The notes: generated from the sequence alone by a model not told the origin. A DNA stretch of 64,000 nt from Mytilus trossulus (GCF_036588685.1 NC_086386.1:34401883-34465882); one strand, 5' to 3'. Positions 23,231 to 34,487 are shown, numbered from the stretch's first letter. Translations and numbers: made by a program.

Positions 23231-24005
23231 ATAGAATCTTTCTTGTTGCTATTTGTATATTGTCATGATATGTTTTTGCTCTTTGTTAGTTATGATCTAC
23301 GTTGCATCAATAAACTGCAAGGCAAAAATCGTTTTTATCAAATTACCATTGACTTTTCTCAAATGTTCTAAAGTTCGGACAGATTTTTATTTTGATCCTT
23401 ATAAATTACCAAAATAAAAAAATCATATAAAACAATATAATTGTTTTGTTTTCAATGCGGTTTATTTTCTAAATGACTTTGTTTTAGTTTTCTTAATAAT
23501 TTTATCTAATCTCATTCTTTTTATTTAGTTTTTGATTCGTCTGACTCGTGTTGCTTGTATAGCTCAGGGCACTTATACTATGATTACATTCCGCCGGTTT
23601 TTTCCATTTTGAATTTCGAATTAATAATACTTTTTTGAGTTTTGAGTTTGAACATCGGTTGACTACTGATGCTTCTTATTGATCATAACTGATGTTTTTT
23701 GTGTTTTTTTGTTAAGTTTGTCACAAAACCTTTAACAATACTACTCCAAATAAAAAGTAGCCATAAGCAACAGTTTTCACATAAATATGATTTTTTTTAT
23801 CACAATATATCACCTCACTCGGCTGTCAATGAGTGCATTCATTGTCAACAAATCGTAGTGGTAGTGGGTGGTTTCAGTGGGATGGTGGTTGTCTCAGAAA
23901 AATTGACAATATTAAAATGTATACACTTAAATTCGCTTGTTTAAATAGAAAATATATATTCTTCTCCTGGTAAATGTTTCAATTAAATGATTGTCAATTT
24001 TGTAA
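23231..24005. other. AT-rich stretch without recognised feature
   Basis: Nothing supported; the 81-codon ORF at 23,699 has no protein-like features. Confidence 0.35.
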
Positions 24006-24009
24006 ATAT

Positions 24010-24350
24010 ATAAATGACGTGGTGTAGTGATTAGCTAAACCTGACTTCTCATCTAAAGATTCCTGGTGTGATCCCAGTTCTAGGGGAAAAATTTCAAGGA
24101 CTGAATTTTCGGCTCTCCCTTGACAACATTTGCCAGTATGGTCTTGATAGACGATAAACCCATGTTAAGAGAGAGCCACATCTCTTGCGCGTAAAAGACA
24201 CCATTGAAGATTTCCAAACAGAACAAGTTTATGTCACTACAAGGCAGAACTCGCACCCGCAAAGTGGAAAAAATAATATGAGTTGCAATAAATTGTTTTC
24301 CAGTCCACTTTAAAAAAAATATGTTTAAACAAAAAGTATCAGCATGATAT
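24010..24350 (+). repeat. tRNA-derived SINE-like repeat
   Basis: GTGGTGTAGTGATTAGCTAA resembles a pol III A box and GGTGTGATCCCAGTTC a B box ~45 bases later. The following body includes CTCTTGCGCGTAAAAGACAC, which I remember from mussel SINEs. It abuts the TTAA-flanked element at 24,354. Confidence 0.6.
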
Positions 24351-24353
24351 GAT

Positions 24354-24952
24354 GTTAAGGTGGTATGGGTGTCTTCCTCCATCTTGGATTGTACAAAACA
24401 GAGAACCAAAGGTCCAGATTTTCTATCAAGCTAGCACAATTAGATGCAGGACTACAGATATTTAATGTGAATGTTCATTTAAAAGAACCAATTTATAAGA
24501 ATATAACTTATAAATATTAATATTTTTTGCAAATGTTGATTATTTTTGTGTGTTTAAAAAAAAAAATTGGCATTTTAAGGGGAAGTGACTTTAAAACAGT
24601 GCATTTTCTGAAGGATTGTACAAGGAATTTTCCTATTTTGTGTTTTAGCCGGAAAAAACGTACGGTGACCCTATCTTTTCTTTTGATATTCTCAAAGCAC
24701 TGTATGAAAGCTATAGTTTCCTTTAGTATTTAACAATTCTATCATTTTGTTTAGTTTCTAATCACGAAATAGTGTTTTTTCCTGTATAACCCATACAAAA
24801 TGTGTCATTTTGTCACGTCCTGTAGCTTGAGAAAATGCGCGGTGACCTATCATTTTCATTATATTTTTCAACATATATCAATAAATACTACATTTTGACA
24901 AGTATGGACAAATTCTATCATTTTTATTTTAGACTCCCATACCACCTTAATA
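24354..24952. mobile_element. TTAA-flanked MITE with inverted termini GGTGGTATGGG
   Basis: The left end TTAAGGTGGTATGGG is mirrored by CCCATACCACCTTAA at the right end, ~590 bp apart. TTAA directly outside both ends is the target duplication used by piggyBac-type elements. The interior is non-coding, with repeated CGGTGACC and TATCATTTT words and CGG(A)AAAA segments. Confidence 0.65.
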
Positions 24953-25384
24953 GCGACTAATTTTAAGATGTACTCAGAAAAGATTACTTTATTGAATTAC
25001 ACTGTATTAGGGTCAACCAAATACAGTTAAATTATCGACCAAGGACAAAAAATATTCAGATTATGCAGTTGTGTTTACTTTATGATCCTAATATCGTTTA
25101 CTATCATAGGGGGTGACAGTCACATTGTTAACATTTTATATCACAAGGTAGATTGACGAAATTTACCAAATTGATTTAGTTAATCTACATCAAACTCATT
25201 CCGATTGTAATTCAGTACATTCCCACACCTTTGGTATCCTTAGAGTATTGAACCGCAATATACAACCGTTGCATCTTATAGAAAGAGTTCAAAATAGAAA
25301 GGCGTACAAAATTGTAAAATTAATTCAATTGTTGTAGGGTATGATAAGGATGTGGTTCTCTAATACATACGCATGTTACAGTAT

Positions 25385-25580
25385 TCAAATAACATAAAAA
25401 GTAAAATCACAAAAATACTGAACTCATAGGAGAATCCATAATCACATGGCAAAATCAAATGACAAAACACATAAAAAACGAATGGACAAGAACTGTTATA
25501 TTCCTGACTTGGTACAGGCATTTTCAAATGTAAAAATGGTGGATTAAACCTGGTTTTAAGGCGCTAAACCTCCATATCCA
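25385..25580 (-). repeat. Inverted copy of the GCCATGTGATTATGGACTTT repeat
   Basis: AAAATCACAAAAATACTGAA, CATAATCACATGGCAAAATC, CCTGACTTGGTACAGGCATT and GTGGATTAAACCTGGTTTT appear in reverse of the order at 17,400-17,660. Confidence 0.85.
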
Positions 25581-25699
25581 ACTATAGCAGTCATCACGTG
25601 ACTTTTGTGACGTCACACATCACCCGTATCAAGCCCAAGTAAATTGTATAGAAATGCATAGGGGCTTTCTGGAATCGATGAAATACATTACTTTAAGTT

Positions 25700-26060
25700 C
25701 ATGATACTAAAAGTGTGGGTCTTTGTAGTAATTCCTCATATATTTAGAAATATAAATATTCCTTTTGGAATAGTTTGAATTTTGATCTTCTCCCTTCCAA
25801 ATGCTTTTGAAAATTTGTCTTGTTGCCTCGATAGTTCACACTGTTAAATCATACAACTACGATAAATATTGGACTTTCTGTCGTCTTTAACCTTAAATTG
25901 CGATTTAAACAAAACAGATGGAATAATTGTGGGTCTTTGTGCGTATTATAATATTCATAAATATTTGAAATATCGTATAGTGAATAGTTAAATTTTCTAT
26001 TATGTCCCTTCCAAATTGATTTGAAAATAAGCTATTTTCAGAAAATCTGCTTTTATTTTT
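25700..26060 (+). repeat. Direct repeat, ~120 bp, two diverged copies
   Basis: TGTGGGTCTTTGT begins both copies (~25,714 and ~25,928), which continue through an AAATATTT-rich part to CCCTTCCAAAT and TTTGAAAAT. The 86-codon minus-strand ORF across the second copy is unsupported. Confidence 0.6.
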
Positions 26061-26989
26061 CAAGATGGCGACCAGATTGACAGCGTGGGGCGACATGGTA
26101 AAAATATTATTTGTACGATTTTTACTATGAAAATTAAAAAAACTGTTGGATGCTCGCGTTTTCATTCATTGTCTTACCTTAAAGCAGCATGAAATCGAAC
26201 ATTGGTTCCTTTTTATCAAGCTTAAACATGCTGCTGTTATTTTTATAAAATTTTGAAAAATGGCGAACAAATAATTTTCAAACGTAGAGGATGTTCGACA
26301 CTTAATTTGTTAATGCACATAATTCAATTCATTTTCTCTGTTTATATTGCAATTAAAATTGACACGTTATTGTAACAATAGGAATAGCCATAGCAAGATT
26401 AAGGAGATATTAATTAAGTCATAACATCAACGTGATCAAAGAAAACAAACATGGCAACTAATCACGATGTACGTTTTGACAATACCCATGTAGATGCATG
26501 TTTTGACAATACCTATGCCGGTTAGTGTTGTCCGATTATCAATGAAATTCTTTGTTATATTATTTCATATTCATAAAAGAAGACATCGAATGGATATAAA
26601 CCGAGGTGAACTAAATATATTTTTCAATTTTCTTTAAATAATTCATCAGCTAACCAGTATAAAAATCCTAATTGAACCAGTCACATGCAGAGTTATCGAA
26701 CGTGATTATGACTGTAATAGTTGCATATGTTACTTTGATGACAGTCACATCAAATTCAGTTATATTTACAATGATGCGTGAACTAAACAGACATAATAAA
26801 TGAAATAGTCAAAATATGGGTACAGCAGTCATCATTGTGTAACAATTTTAAAAGATCTTTAAATTAAAAAGAGAAAAAAAATGTTTTGCCAAAGCCGGGC
26901 AAGGAAACAGAGCTGTGCATAAGGGAGATGCATTCCTTAATTTTAAATAATTTCAAAAGCTTGTATCAGCAAATTTTGATATAAAACAC

Positions 26990-27140
26990 AAAATCCGTAT
27001 TTTCATGCCAGTACCGAAGTAATGGCAACTGGTATGGTGATACCCTCGGTTACTTTTAGCCCAGAGGTATCGACCCAGTAATGGTAATTAACATAACTAG
27101 ACAAGTACCATTTTGTCTGCATCAGATGCGCATCTCCACA
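26990..27140 (+). repeat. Fragment related to the ACGCGCGTTTCGTC repeat family
   Basis: TGGTGATACCCTCGG and GTATCGACCCAGTAATGG match the 3' part of copy 1 (TGGTGATACCCTCGGGG, GCATCGACCCAGTGG), followed by GTCTGCATCAGATGCGCAT, a variant of the core. Confidence 0.65.
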
Positions 27141-28080
27141 ATCAATGTATCTCTAGTGTTGATTGACAACCTCGGTATTTTCACACAAAAAGTTTTTGAA
27201 TATCATTAAACACTTAGTTATAAATCATATTTTTTCTTTTTATATTGACTTTCATTTTAAACTTCGTGCATTCAAAGCAAAAATAAGGAAAAATTTTAGC
27301 AAATGTGTTGTTCAACAATTTAACCGCCAAAAAGAATTTTTTACACCCGTTTTTTCGTTGTTTTTTTTTTGGGATATAAAAGTTCTTTATTCTTTAAAAG
27401 CAATTGACAACGGTAAACAGATGGAAATATAATACATTTAACCTGCAACGATTTAGGTGATACATATATTAATATTGATAACTTTTAATGGGCAGAATAT
27501 ATTATTATAATGGTTCATTTAAAATCATGTTTAGCATATATTTAGAAAGAACGAAAATAATTGTATATTTTTTGCAATTTCAGAGTCAACATTATATCTC
27601 TTTTCATACATCATCCTTTTCTATATACGGTGATTTTAATATATTGAAATGAAAAGCACATAGAAAGAATAAATATTAAAAAGTATCATATCAATTGCTC
27701 AGTAAATTGTCGTAAATTGCACACAAACTTTTTCCAGCAGCAAAGAAGAGTCAGGAAAGTAAAGTATTTTGATATGTGTATATCTACTTGTATACTGCTT
27801 GTATTTTATTTATTGTTTTAGTAATCCTTCAAATACAAAGAATTTCATAATAAATGGATAAATAACAGAATGAGTAAATAAAAGTAGTTATTTTCTTATA
27901 ATAATAATTTAATTAATACTTAGATGACATACCTTTATTCCTCAATTTTTGAAAGTACTATTTGTGCAACACATTGCTATCACTGAACATATCTATATAG
28001 TACAAAGTTAAATAAGTTATCAATTATTTAAAATTTGGCTAGAGCATGATTTAATATTGATAACATGTCATTAAACATGA

Positions 28081-28640
28081 CAAACACGAGAAAAAAGACA
28101 ATATAATCATTTAACAAAAAGAAAATATGAATGTAAACGAAGAGTTTTTGTATATTTGTTGATTTAGATTGACAGACATTTCAACAAACATTCGGTATTC
28201 TAAATGGTGTATATGTATTGTTCACTATTACTGATCGACTTGTTTGGTGTCCTCATATGAAGCAGATTACATTCTAAGATATAAGGAACATGTATCTTGA
28301 CAAATTCTTTATTTCAATTTCAAATGTAGACACTCAATAAGCATAGTTCTTGCATTTCTAACATCAAAGTGAACTTAAAAGTTAAGAATATTGTGAGAAC
28401 CAGAAGATTTGTTCCATAAATGAATCCTACGTTGATAATATAAAAAAAGTGTATATCTTTGAATTATGATATATGAAAAACTATCCGAATTGAGCTTTCT
28501 AATTGTTAACATCCAATTTCCAAAAAGTTAAATAGTCAAATAATAGTTTTATCAATCACAAATTGGTAAATCGAAACTAAGTGGCTCAACTCATAAAGAT
28601 CTTTATGTCACTTTTAACCATAAAAGAAATGTCGTCTTGC
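28081..28640. other. AT-rich stretch without recognised feature
   Basis: Nothing supported. Confidence 0.35.
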
Positions 28641-28646
28641 CTGTAA

Positions 28647-29222
28647 AGGAGTAAGGGTCGATTTTGGCCTCAAATTTCAGGTTCATCTGACGAAAGATTT
28701 TGACCACTTTTTGAACACTTCAGTGTCTATTTTATTTGAATCAATTAGTTTATGTGAAAGATGTTAACTGTTGTAGTCTTAAAAAACGTACAGTTCAATA
28801 TGAAATATGAAAAATCTATCAAATATGCCGAAAAAAAGTCACTTTTCAGGTGTTTTTTGTCAAAAAATTAAAGTGACCGCATCCGTGTTCATCCTCAACC
28901 TTTATATATGTTATGTATTATCATAAAATACAACTTACATTTCAATATTAAGGATAAACACGAATGCGGCCATTTTCGTTTTACACGAAAACCGTCTTAA
29001 ATTTAACTAAAATGCTTGAATCATGAAGATTTCAGTAATTTAGCACGACTTCGTGGTGCTTGTACCCAATATATGTGCATTGTATCGTCAAAAACAGCCC
29101 ATATTAATTTAGCAGAAGCATTTTACTGTCCAATAAATAACTAAAAGTTAACATTTTAACAATTTTGTAAAACTGCTATATTTTGGGGCCAAAAAGAGGT
29201 CTTACTGAACCTACTCCTTTAT
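28647..29222. mobile_element. MITE-like element with TAAAGGAGTA inverted ends
   Basis: TAAAGGAGTAAGGGTCGATT at the left is mirrored by CCTACTCCTTTA at the right; the inner parts TTTTGGCC / GGGGCCAAAA also pair. The interior (~575 bp) is non-coding. A fragment ending CCCTACTCCTTTA at ~43,640 shows that this end is dispersed. Confidence 0.55.
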
Positions 29223-29805
29223 CGACTATGTATTGGGCTATACTGTAACCTTGGTGACAGCTGTGCTTTAAATAACAAGAATTTTCTCATCATGTTGCAA
29301 ACATTATCATAGAAATTCTCACTTAATCTTATTGTCACAATAGGGAATAGGTCACAAAGGAAGAAAGAACCTGCTCGTATCTGTCAAATTTGTGATTGCA
29401 ACAGTAACACTTATCATGTAGGGTCAATTTTAGATGTTAATCGTGTCACTAATGAAACAGCTATTGTATACCCTAGTATAATTTGATCAATTCGCGAGCA
29501 ACGCTACAAAAGAGACCTCTAACCGCCATACCAAGGAACATGGGGTATTTATTGCTGAAAGATTGGTAATCTTAATGGAAAAGCTAAAAACGGCAGACCT
29601 CGTGAAAGAATATTCGTTTATTTCAAAGTCATTGAGCATAAGGGATTGAAGTGTATTACTGATAATTATAACAATGTTTTCTGATTAATACTAATAATGA
29701 ACAGTCTGGAAACTTTCTTTCATGACCTATTCAGTATGTATTTGAAGTCCAATTGATGATATAATACGTGAAAACGGAAGATTAACCAAAACCAAGGAAT
29801 TATGT
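29223..29805. other. Stretch without recognised feature
   Basis: Nothing supported; possibly an old repeat. Confidence 0.3.
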
Positions 29806-29809
29806 GAAA

Positions 29810-30020
29810 AGTAAAATCACAAAAATACTGAACACTGACTAAAATTCAAAACAGAAAGTCCTTAATTAAATGGCAAAATCAAATTGATTGATCTGCTTAT
29901 TAAGCTCAAACAGATCAAAGGAATGGACAACAACTGCCATATTACTGACTTGGTACAGGAATTTTCTTATGTAGAAACTTGTGGATTAAACCTGGTTTTG
30001 TAGCTAGCTAACCGCGCACA
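29810..30020 (-). repeat. Inverted copy of the GCCATGTGATTATGGACTTT repeat
   Basis: AAAATCACAAAAATACTGAA, ACTGACTTGGTACAGGAATT and GTGGATTAAACCTGGTTTTG are in the same orientation as at 25,385. Confidence 0.8.
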
Positions 30021-30149
30021 TGTATGACAGTCGTATAAAATACCAGTATATTGACAACTATGTGCGAACAAAACAAACATACATAATAGGTAAAAATGTC
30101 AAAACAAGGACACAGCAGTCAAAACAAATATGAAACAAACATGTATCAT

Positions 30150-30480
30150 GGCACAATAACGGGATGTATAAGTACAGGGCAACGTCATATTTAACAAAGA
30201 AACAACAAAGGCATATATAAAAAGCATCTAAGCAAAAATGAGTGACAAGAATAAAAAAAAATCATAGAAAAATAACACAATGACGCAATGTACGAGTACA
30301 GAGCCACGTCATATGTATAAAGGAAACACAAAAAGGTATAAAGACCAAGCATATTTTATAAACAAAAATGAAAGATAAAAATACAAAAAATATCATAGAA
30401 CAATAACACAATGACGGGATGTATAAGTACAGAGCCACTTCAAATGGATATCACAAAAAAACAGACGAAGAAATAATTGT
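30150..30480 (+). repeat. Tandem repeat, ~125-bp unit, about 2.5 copies
   Basis: Each unit has CACAATGACGGGATGTATAA (or a variant), AGTACAGAGCCACGTCATAT, an A-rich stretch with AAAAATGA and a closing ATCATAGAA. Starts lie at ~30,155, ~30,280 and ~30,407. Confidence 0.7.
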
Positions 30481-30629
30481 TTAACCTTAGTCAAAATCTA
30501 CTTCTACTTTTTTGATCATCATCAAACTGTTATTTATTTGGAATGTTTAAATATCTGCTATCAAAAATATGTATAGATAATTACTATTGTTATTGGTTTT
30601 ATTTTGTACACTGTTTGAGTTATTATATT

Positions 30630-30930
30630 ATGTATTTTATATATAATTATTTCTGTGACTGCATCCTTCATTAATTTGTAAAATCCTCTACGATAAAAAA
30701 AAAATTCAGCTGATCTGTAATATTTCATCTTCATGCCTCAGTTAAAAATATCATGTAAGGTGATACGACGGTCGATAAAAATTGTCGAGGAAAGGTAACA
30801 CCCGCCGACCGAGAGCTTGATTTTTTTCGATCTTATGTGGACGAATGGTCTATCTTGCCAAAGTAGGCGATTTAGTGCAACGATATATCAGAAGCATCAG
30901 TTCGAATCTCGGTTTAGATGAATTGTATAT
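30630..30930 (+). repeat. Diverged copy of the SINE-bearing unit of 1,075-2,104
   Basis: It shares TTTCTGTGACTG, ATTAATTTGTA, CAGCTGATCTGTAAT, GTAACACCCG, a GCTT...GATTTTTTTC segment, and a tRNA-like block with degraded boxes (AATGGTCTATCTTGCCAAAG, AGTTCGAATCTCGG). Confidence 0.7.
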
Positions 30931-30940
30931 ATATATATAT

Positions 30941-31140
30941 TAGGTATGTCAACTCGGTGAACATTGACTGATTGATCACTCGTTGTGTTTACCGAGCGAT
31001 ACTCGAGTACTTGCTCAGGAAAACATTTACAAAAAGGAAACTCAATAGTATAACAAGAAACCGATTAGTCGGGTATCATTTTGGTAATCAAAACTCAGTA
31101 CTACCTAGCGATAATACTCGAGTACTCGTTGACATACCAA
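30941..31140. mobile_element. hAT-like MITE with 8-bp target duplication
   Basis: TTAGGTATGTCAAC at the left pairs with GTTGACATACCAA at the right, ~200 bp apart. ATATATAT lies immediately outside both ends, an 8-bp duplication as in hAT elements, although the flank is itself a TA microsatellite. The interior has two copies of ATACTCGAGTACT and ACCGAGCGAT. The 80-codon ORF across it is a by-product. Confidence 0.6.
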
Positions 31141-31149
31141 ATATATATT

Positions 31150-32230
31150 GTTTTTGTGTGTATATGGTCGTCTGGGTCCAGGTCCAGGTGACCGAGCGAT
31201 GTTGTCAACAATAATATTAGATTGCGCAATCTAATCCCGCTCGTACCAGGTGCGTTTGACTCCCTTATTGTCGATAATTGCCAGATTTACTGCCGAAGGT
31301 TTTTGATTCATTCTTAAGGTTTATGAGCCCTTCTGTAGCCATTTTTGTACGAATTTTTCAAACTTCAATTGTATCAAAACTACAGATATATAATAAGGAA
31401 TAATAGAAATAGACCATTTAGTACATATAGCAAGGGGGTATAAATGGAAGGCATAAGTATTTACTGTTTCATTGCATTTACTACAAGAGTATTTTGTGGC
31501 AAATAAACCAAGATTTTTATAGAAAATCCACAGCCTTTAATACAGAGATTTTCGTTATAAAATTTGAAACATAGATTACTCACTAGCTTTTCTATAATGT
31601 GCTAGTGTTCATTTTCTAAAAAATGTTCTAACCAACCTGTAAATTTCAAAATACCTCGTGCTGAGTCACTAAAGTCGACCGCACCCTAAAAGGTATACTT
31701 CATTTGGTCCATATTTAACCAATAACAGTTAACTACACTAATAAATTTGTTTTTAGGAAATCAATGCTAGCACTGCACGCAATAATTCTATATCTGTCAG
31801 TCATCAAATTGCCAAATATGATAGTACAAGGATAAAGGCTATGGATTTTCTATACAATTTCCATATGTTTGGCATTGAATCAACACAAGGGTACATAATC
31901 CTAAATACTTCGTCTTGCTTTTCAAGTAAAACGACGATGCCTACATTTGAAAATAAAATCTGCCGAAATGAAGACTTTATAAACTTAGTTTAGTTGTGAT
32001 CAATCTATGAAATGGAACTTTTCGTTTTCACTGGTCCAGTTTTCTATTTTCGTTTAATAATATTGTAATAAACATGTATGATGGTGACATGTTTATATGT
32101 TTAATATATAGTCATTCGAAGCATTCTCAGATCTTCTCAAAATATTTCCTTATATTAGATTACAATCTGACCCAATATACTAAATACAACTGTCATTTTA
32201 CCGATAAGAAATTTCGTACTACGTAACTTT
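31150..32230. other. Upstream region of the first C1q gene, no clear feature
   Basis: A perfect palindrome ATTAGATTGCGCAATCTAAT lies at ~31,213. The remainder is AT-rich without ORFs. Promoter elements for the C1q gene are presumably in its last few hundred bases, but I cannot mark a TATA box with confidence. Confidence 0.35.
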
Positions 32231-32235
32231 TCAGA

Positions 32236-32391
32236 ATGGTAGTTTGTAACTTATTAATTGTGATCATATTCCTGGTTTCTTCTGGTTCTTCGGAAACTGA
32301 CACTGACGCAAAAATTGCATTTTAATGCAGGAAGTTCAAACTCTGAAATACAAACTTGAAAATGAGTATGTTTAAAAATCTGAATATGACG
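32236..32391 (+). pseudogene. First exon of C1q gene 1, disabled by frameshift and stop
   Basis: ATG at 32,236 opens MVVCNLLIVIIFLVSSGSS, a good signal peptide, but this frame ends at TAA ~32,323. One base out of frame the exon continues as LMQEVQTLKYKLENEYV, a TAA stop, then KSEYDG at a donor G|GTAAGA (~32,391/2). The intact paralogue at 50,444 has LLKEIQKLGSKVERLETECV followed by LKSDLSG at its own donor, so exon layout and the short coiled coil correspond. Two lesions therefore separate the signal peptide from the C1q exon: a +1/-2 shift near the AAAAATT run (~32,310) and a Leu-to-stop change at ~32,373. The donor phase still fits the acceptor of exon 2. Confidence 0.7.
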
Positions 32392-33048
32392 GTAAGAAAT
32401 CTTTATTTTCAAAATTGTGACATTAAAGAACTGATTTTTTAAACAGGAATAGCTACATGTACAATTAAAAGAGGCGAAAACGAAATAAGCCAAGAAATAT
32501 GCATTATCGTCTGCTTTCGTTTGAGGAAATAAGAGTACATGCAAATAAACAAATGATTTCCAAAACACAAGCGATTAACATTTGGTAATGGTCAGCAGAA
32601 TTGTTTTCAAATTGACTCAACTTTTATTGGCGTGGATGTAATATCAGCTTTAACACAATTACTATAAGACCTTGGAATAATTCAATTCACACAACCCACA
32701 TCGATTTAGTAGCGCTTATACCAAATACCCGACTAGTATATAGACAGAAACTGCTTTTGAGCAGTGATAGTATACACAAGCAGCTATCGATACCGGCCAT
32801 ACAATAATAACGAAAATAAGATCTGCTTGAACTCTTAATTGTCTCTGAAACAAAATTTATACTTGAAGCTTTTGACTTAATGTAAGGAAAAAACAAAGAG
32901 TAAAACATGTGTGAACATAACAACCAGAAAGGTTTGAATGTCAACGAGATCGGCTTCTATGTGTATGGAGTAATGGTAAATATATAGGAGTATTCAAAGC
33001 CAAAAATAAAGGTTATGATAATTTTTCAAAACTTTTGACTTTTTTCAG

Positions 33049-33518
33049 GTGTCGTTTCGAAAAGAATTCTCTTGCCAGAAACCCCTTCTCATCAGCCTGT
33101 CGCATTTTCTGCTTTTGTGACAGATTTAGACGATGGTCCAACAATAGATAAACATAGGGAGATTGTGCTCAATAAAATAGAGACAAACGTTGGAAATGCA
33201 TACGACAGTTTCACAGGAACATTTCGTGCGCTTCAAAGTGGTAATTATGCTTTTTCTTGGACAATATTCGTCCATGGAGGAAGTTCAGTTTCAAATCTAG
33301 GCGAAATATTGACTGAACTTATTGTCAATGGACAGGTTCATGGAAACTTACACGCCGATACCGAGACAATTGGAGATGATGACTCCGCTACAGGTTTTGT
33401 AATCAAGACTCTGTCGAAAGACGATGTAGTATTTATTCGTTCTGGAAATTCATGGGTTCCACAGGGTGTTTTGCACGGACATATGAGATGGACATTTTCG
33501 GGATGGCTTATTGATTAA
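33049..33518 (+). CDS. C1q domain exon of C1q gene 1 (exon 2)
   Basis: The acceptor TTTTTTCAG precedes the exon at ~33,049, and phase 1 gives VVSKRILLPET and then a complete C1q domain of ~135 residues. Family marks are FSAFVTDLDDGPT at the start, EIVLNKIETNVGNAYDSFTG, TFRALQSGNYAFSWTIF, ELIVNGQVHG, FVIKTLSKDDVVFIRSG and the closing MRWTFSGWLID. C1q domains form trimers that bind ligands; bivalve members are mostly secreted humoral lectin-like proteins. The usual FRAPxxGxYxF is FRALQSGNYAF here, with Pro replaced by Leu. It is closely related to the domain at 51,306-51,695. The exon itself is open, but its only visible upstream exon is broken, so the gene is either a young pseudogene or uses another first exon. 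Confidence 0.85.
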
Positions 33519-33825
33519 AATGCAATATATTCTCTGGTTCTAATGCCTTAATTACATTTTTAGTCGGTATACTGATTACAACGTATCATGATCTGCATCT
33601 AAATTTATAACTTTTAATATATCATTTAAAAGTACTAATACTCGCGCGATATGACTTCATGAACACGTCTGCTTAAAGTAGAGCGTAAATAATGTGTTTT
33701 TTTTCATGTCTATTTCTTCGAGAACTTTAAATCGAATTCGATAATCCACAATCAATTTGAGTATTCAGTGTACAATAATTTATGTTTAAGTAAGTCATCG
33801 CCGATATCAGGATCATATTGTTTAA
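33519..33825. other. 3' flank of C1q gene 1
   Basis: No clear AATAAA was found close to the stop. Nothing else is visible before the Harbinger-type terminus. Confidence 0.4.
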
Positions 33826-33839
33826 TGCCCCCGTCACAC

Positions 33840-34385
33840 TAGACCAAGTTCCTATCACGTTCCCAGTGCGTTCTGAAAAAGTAGGCGAACGTAGTGGGAA
33901 CTTCTAAATCGTGGTACGAACGCAGTGCAAACTTATATGGTCGTACTGCGAACTTGCATGGACGTGGTAAGGTCTTGATGGACGTGAAGGACGTGAAATA
34001 ATTTTGAACATGTTCAAAACAAACGTAGTGAGAACTTCCTGAGGATAAAACGCAGTAAAGACCTAATAAGAACGTACTGAGAACGGCTTGGTCGTAGTAA
34101 GGACGTAGAGGACACTAGTTATGAACCGTATGGACGTAGTGCGGACGTGATAAATTTGAAAGCCGTCTTCACTGCGTTTTTACTACGTTCTTGGAGATTG
34201 CACCAGGACCTTACTACGACTGCTCTACGTCTTTACTACGATCTTTTAGAACTTGGTGATTTAGGGAAGTTTTCAACACGACCTCGCGAAGACTATTCTA
34301 CGTTCTTATTACGTTCCTAAAGACCTTAGTACGTTCTTTGTACGACCTATCGGTATGCAGTACGTCTTTACCACGTCTGCGGTGC
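33840..34385. repeat. Subterminal repeats of the Harbinger element, left end
   Basis: From 33,840 to ~34,140 there are about ten copies of words such as GAACGTAGTGGGAAC and GTCGTAGTAAGGACG. From ~34,150 to 34,385 the same words run in the opposite sense (TTTACTACGTTCTT, TTATTACGTTCC, TTTACCACGTC), so the region is roughly palindromic. In Harbinger elements such repeats are candidate binding sites for the transposase or its Myb-like partner; that role is inferred here. Confidence 0.7.
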
Positions 34386-34433
34386 GTTTGCAGCAGGTTT
34401 GCATCGGATCTCTGTTACCCGTGTTGAATATGG

Positions 34434-34441
34434 TATATATA
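34434..34441 (+). promoter_or_regulatory. Possible TATA box of the transposase gene
   Basis: TATATATA lies ~46 bases before the transposase ATG, between the subterminal repeats and the ORF. Position and sequence suit a TATA box; there is no other evidence. Confidence 0.35.
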
Positions 34442-34487
34442 GGTGTTTTTTTTAAGACGGAATCATTTGTAATTGTACTGTTGAACG

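Larger units (their letters stand above)
25000..28080 (+). repeat. Segmental duplication, copy B (interrupted by repeats)
   Basis: This is the partner of 21,640-23,230. Between its first matching block (to ~25,225) and its second (from ~27,375) it carries ~2 kb of later insertions: the inverted repeat at 25,385, an internally duplicated segment at 25,700-26,040, and a repeat fragment at 26,990-27,140. Confidence 0.7.

Noticed and set aside
24080-24409. 109-codon minus-strand ORF
   Set aside because: It spans a SINE-like repeat and the left end of the TTAA-flanked element.
32254-32944. Minus-strand ORFs of 104 and 85 codons in the C1q gene 1 region
   Set aside because: They lie opposite the first exon and intron and have no protein-like features.
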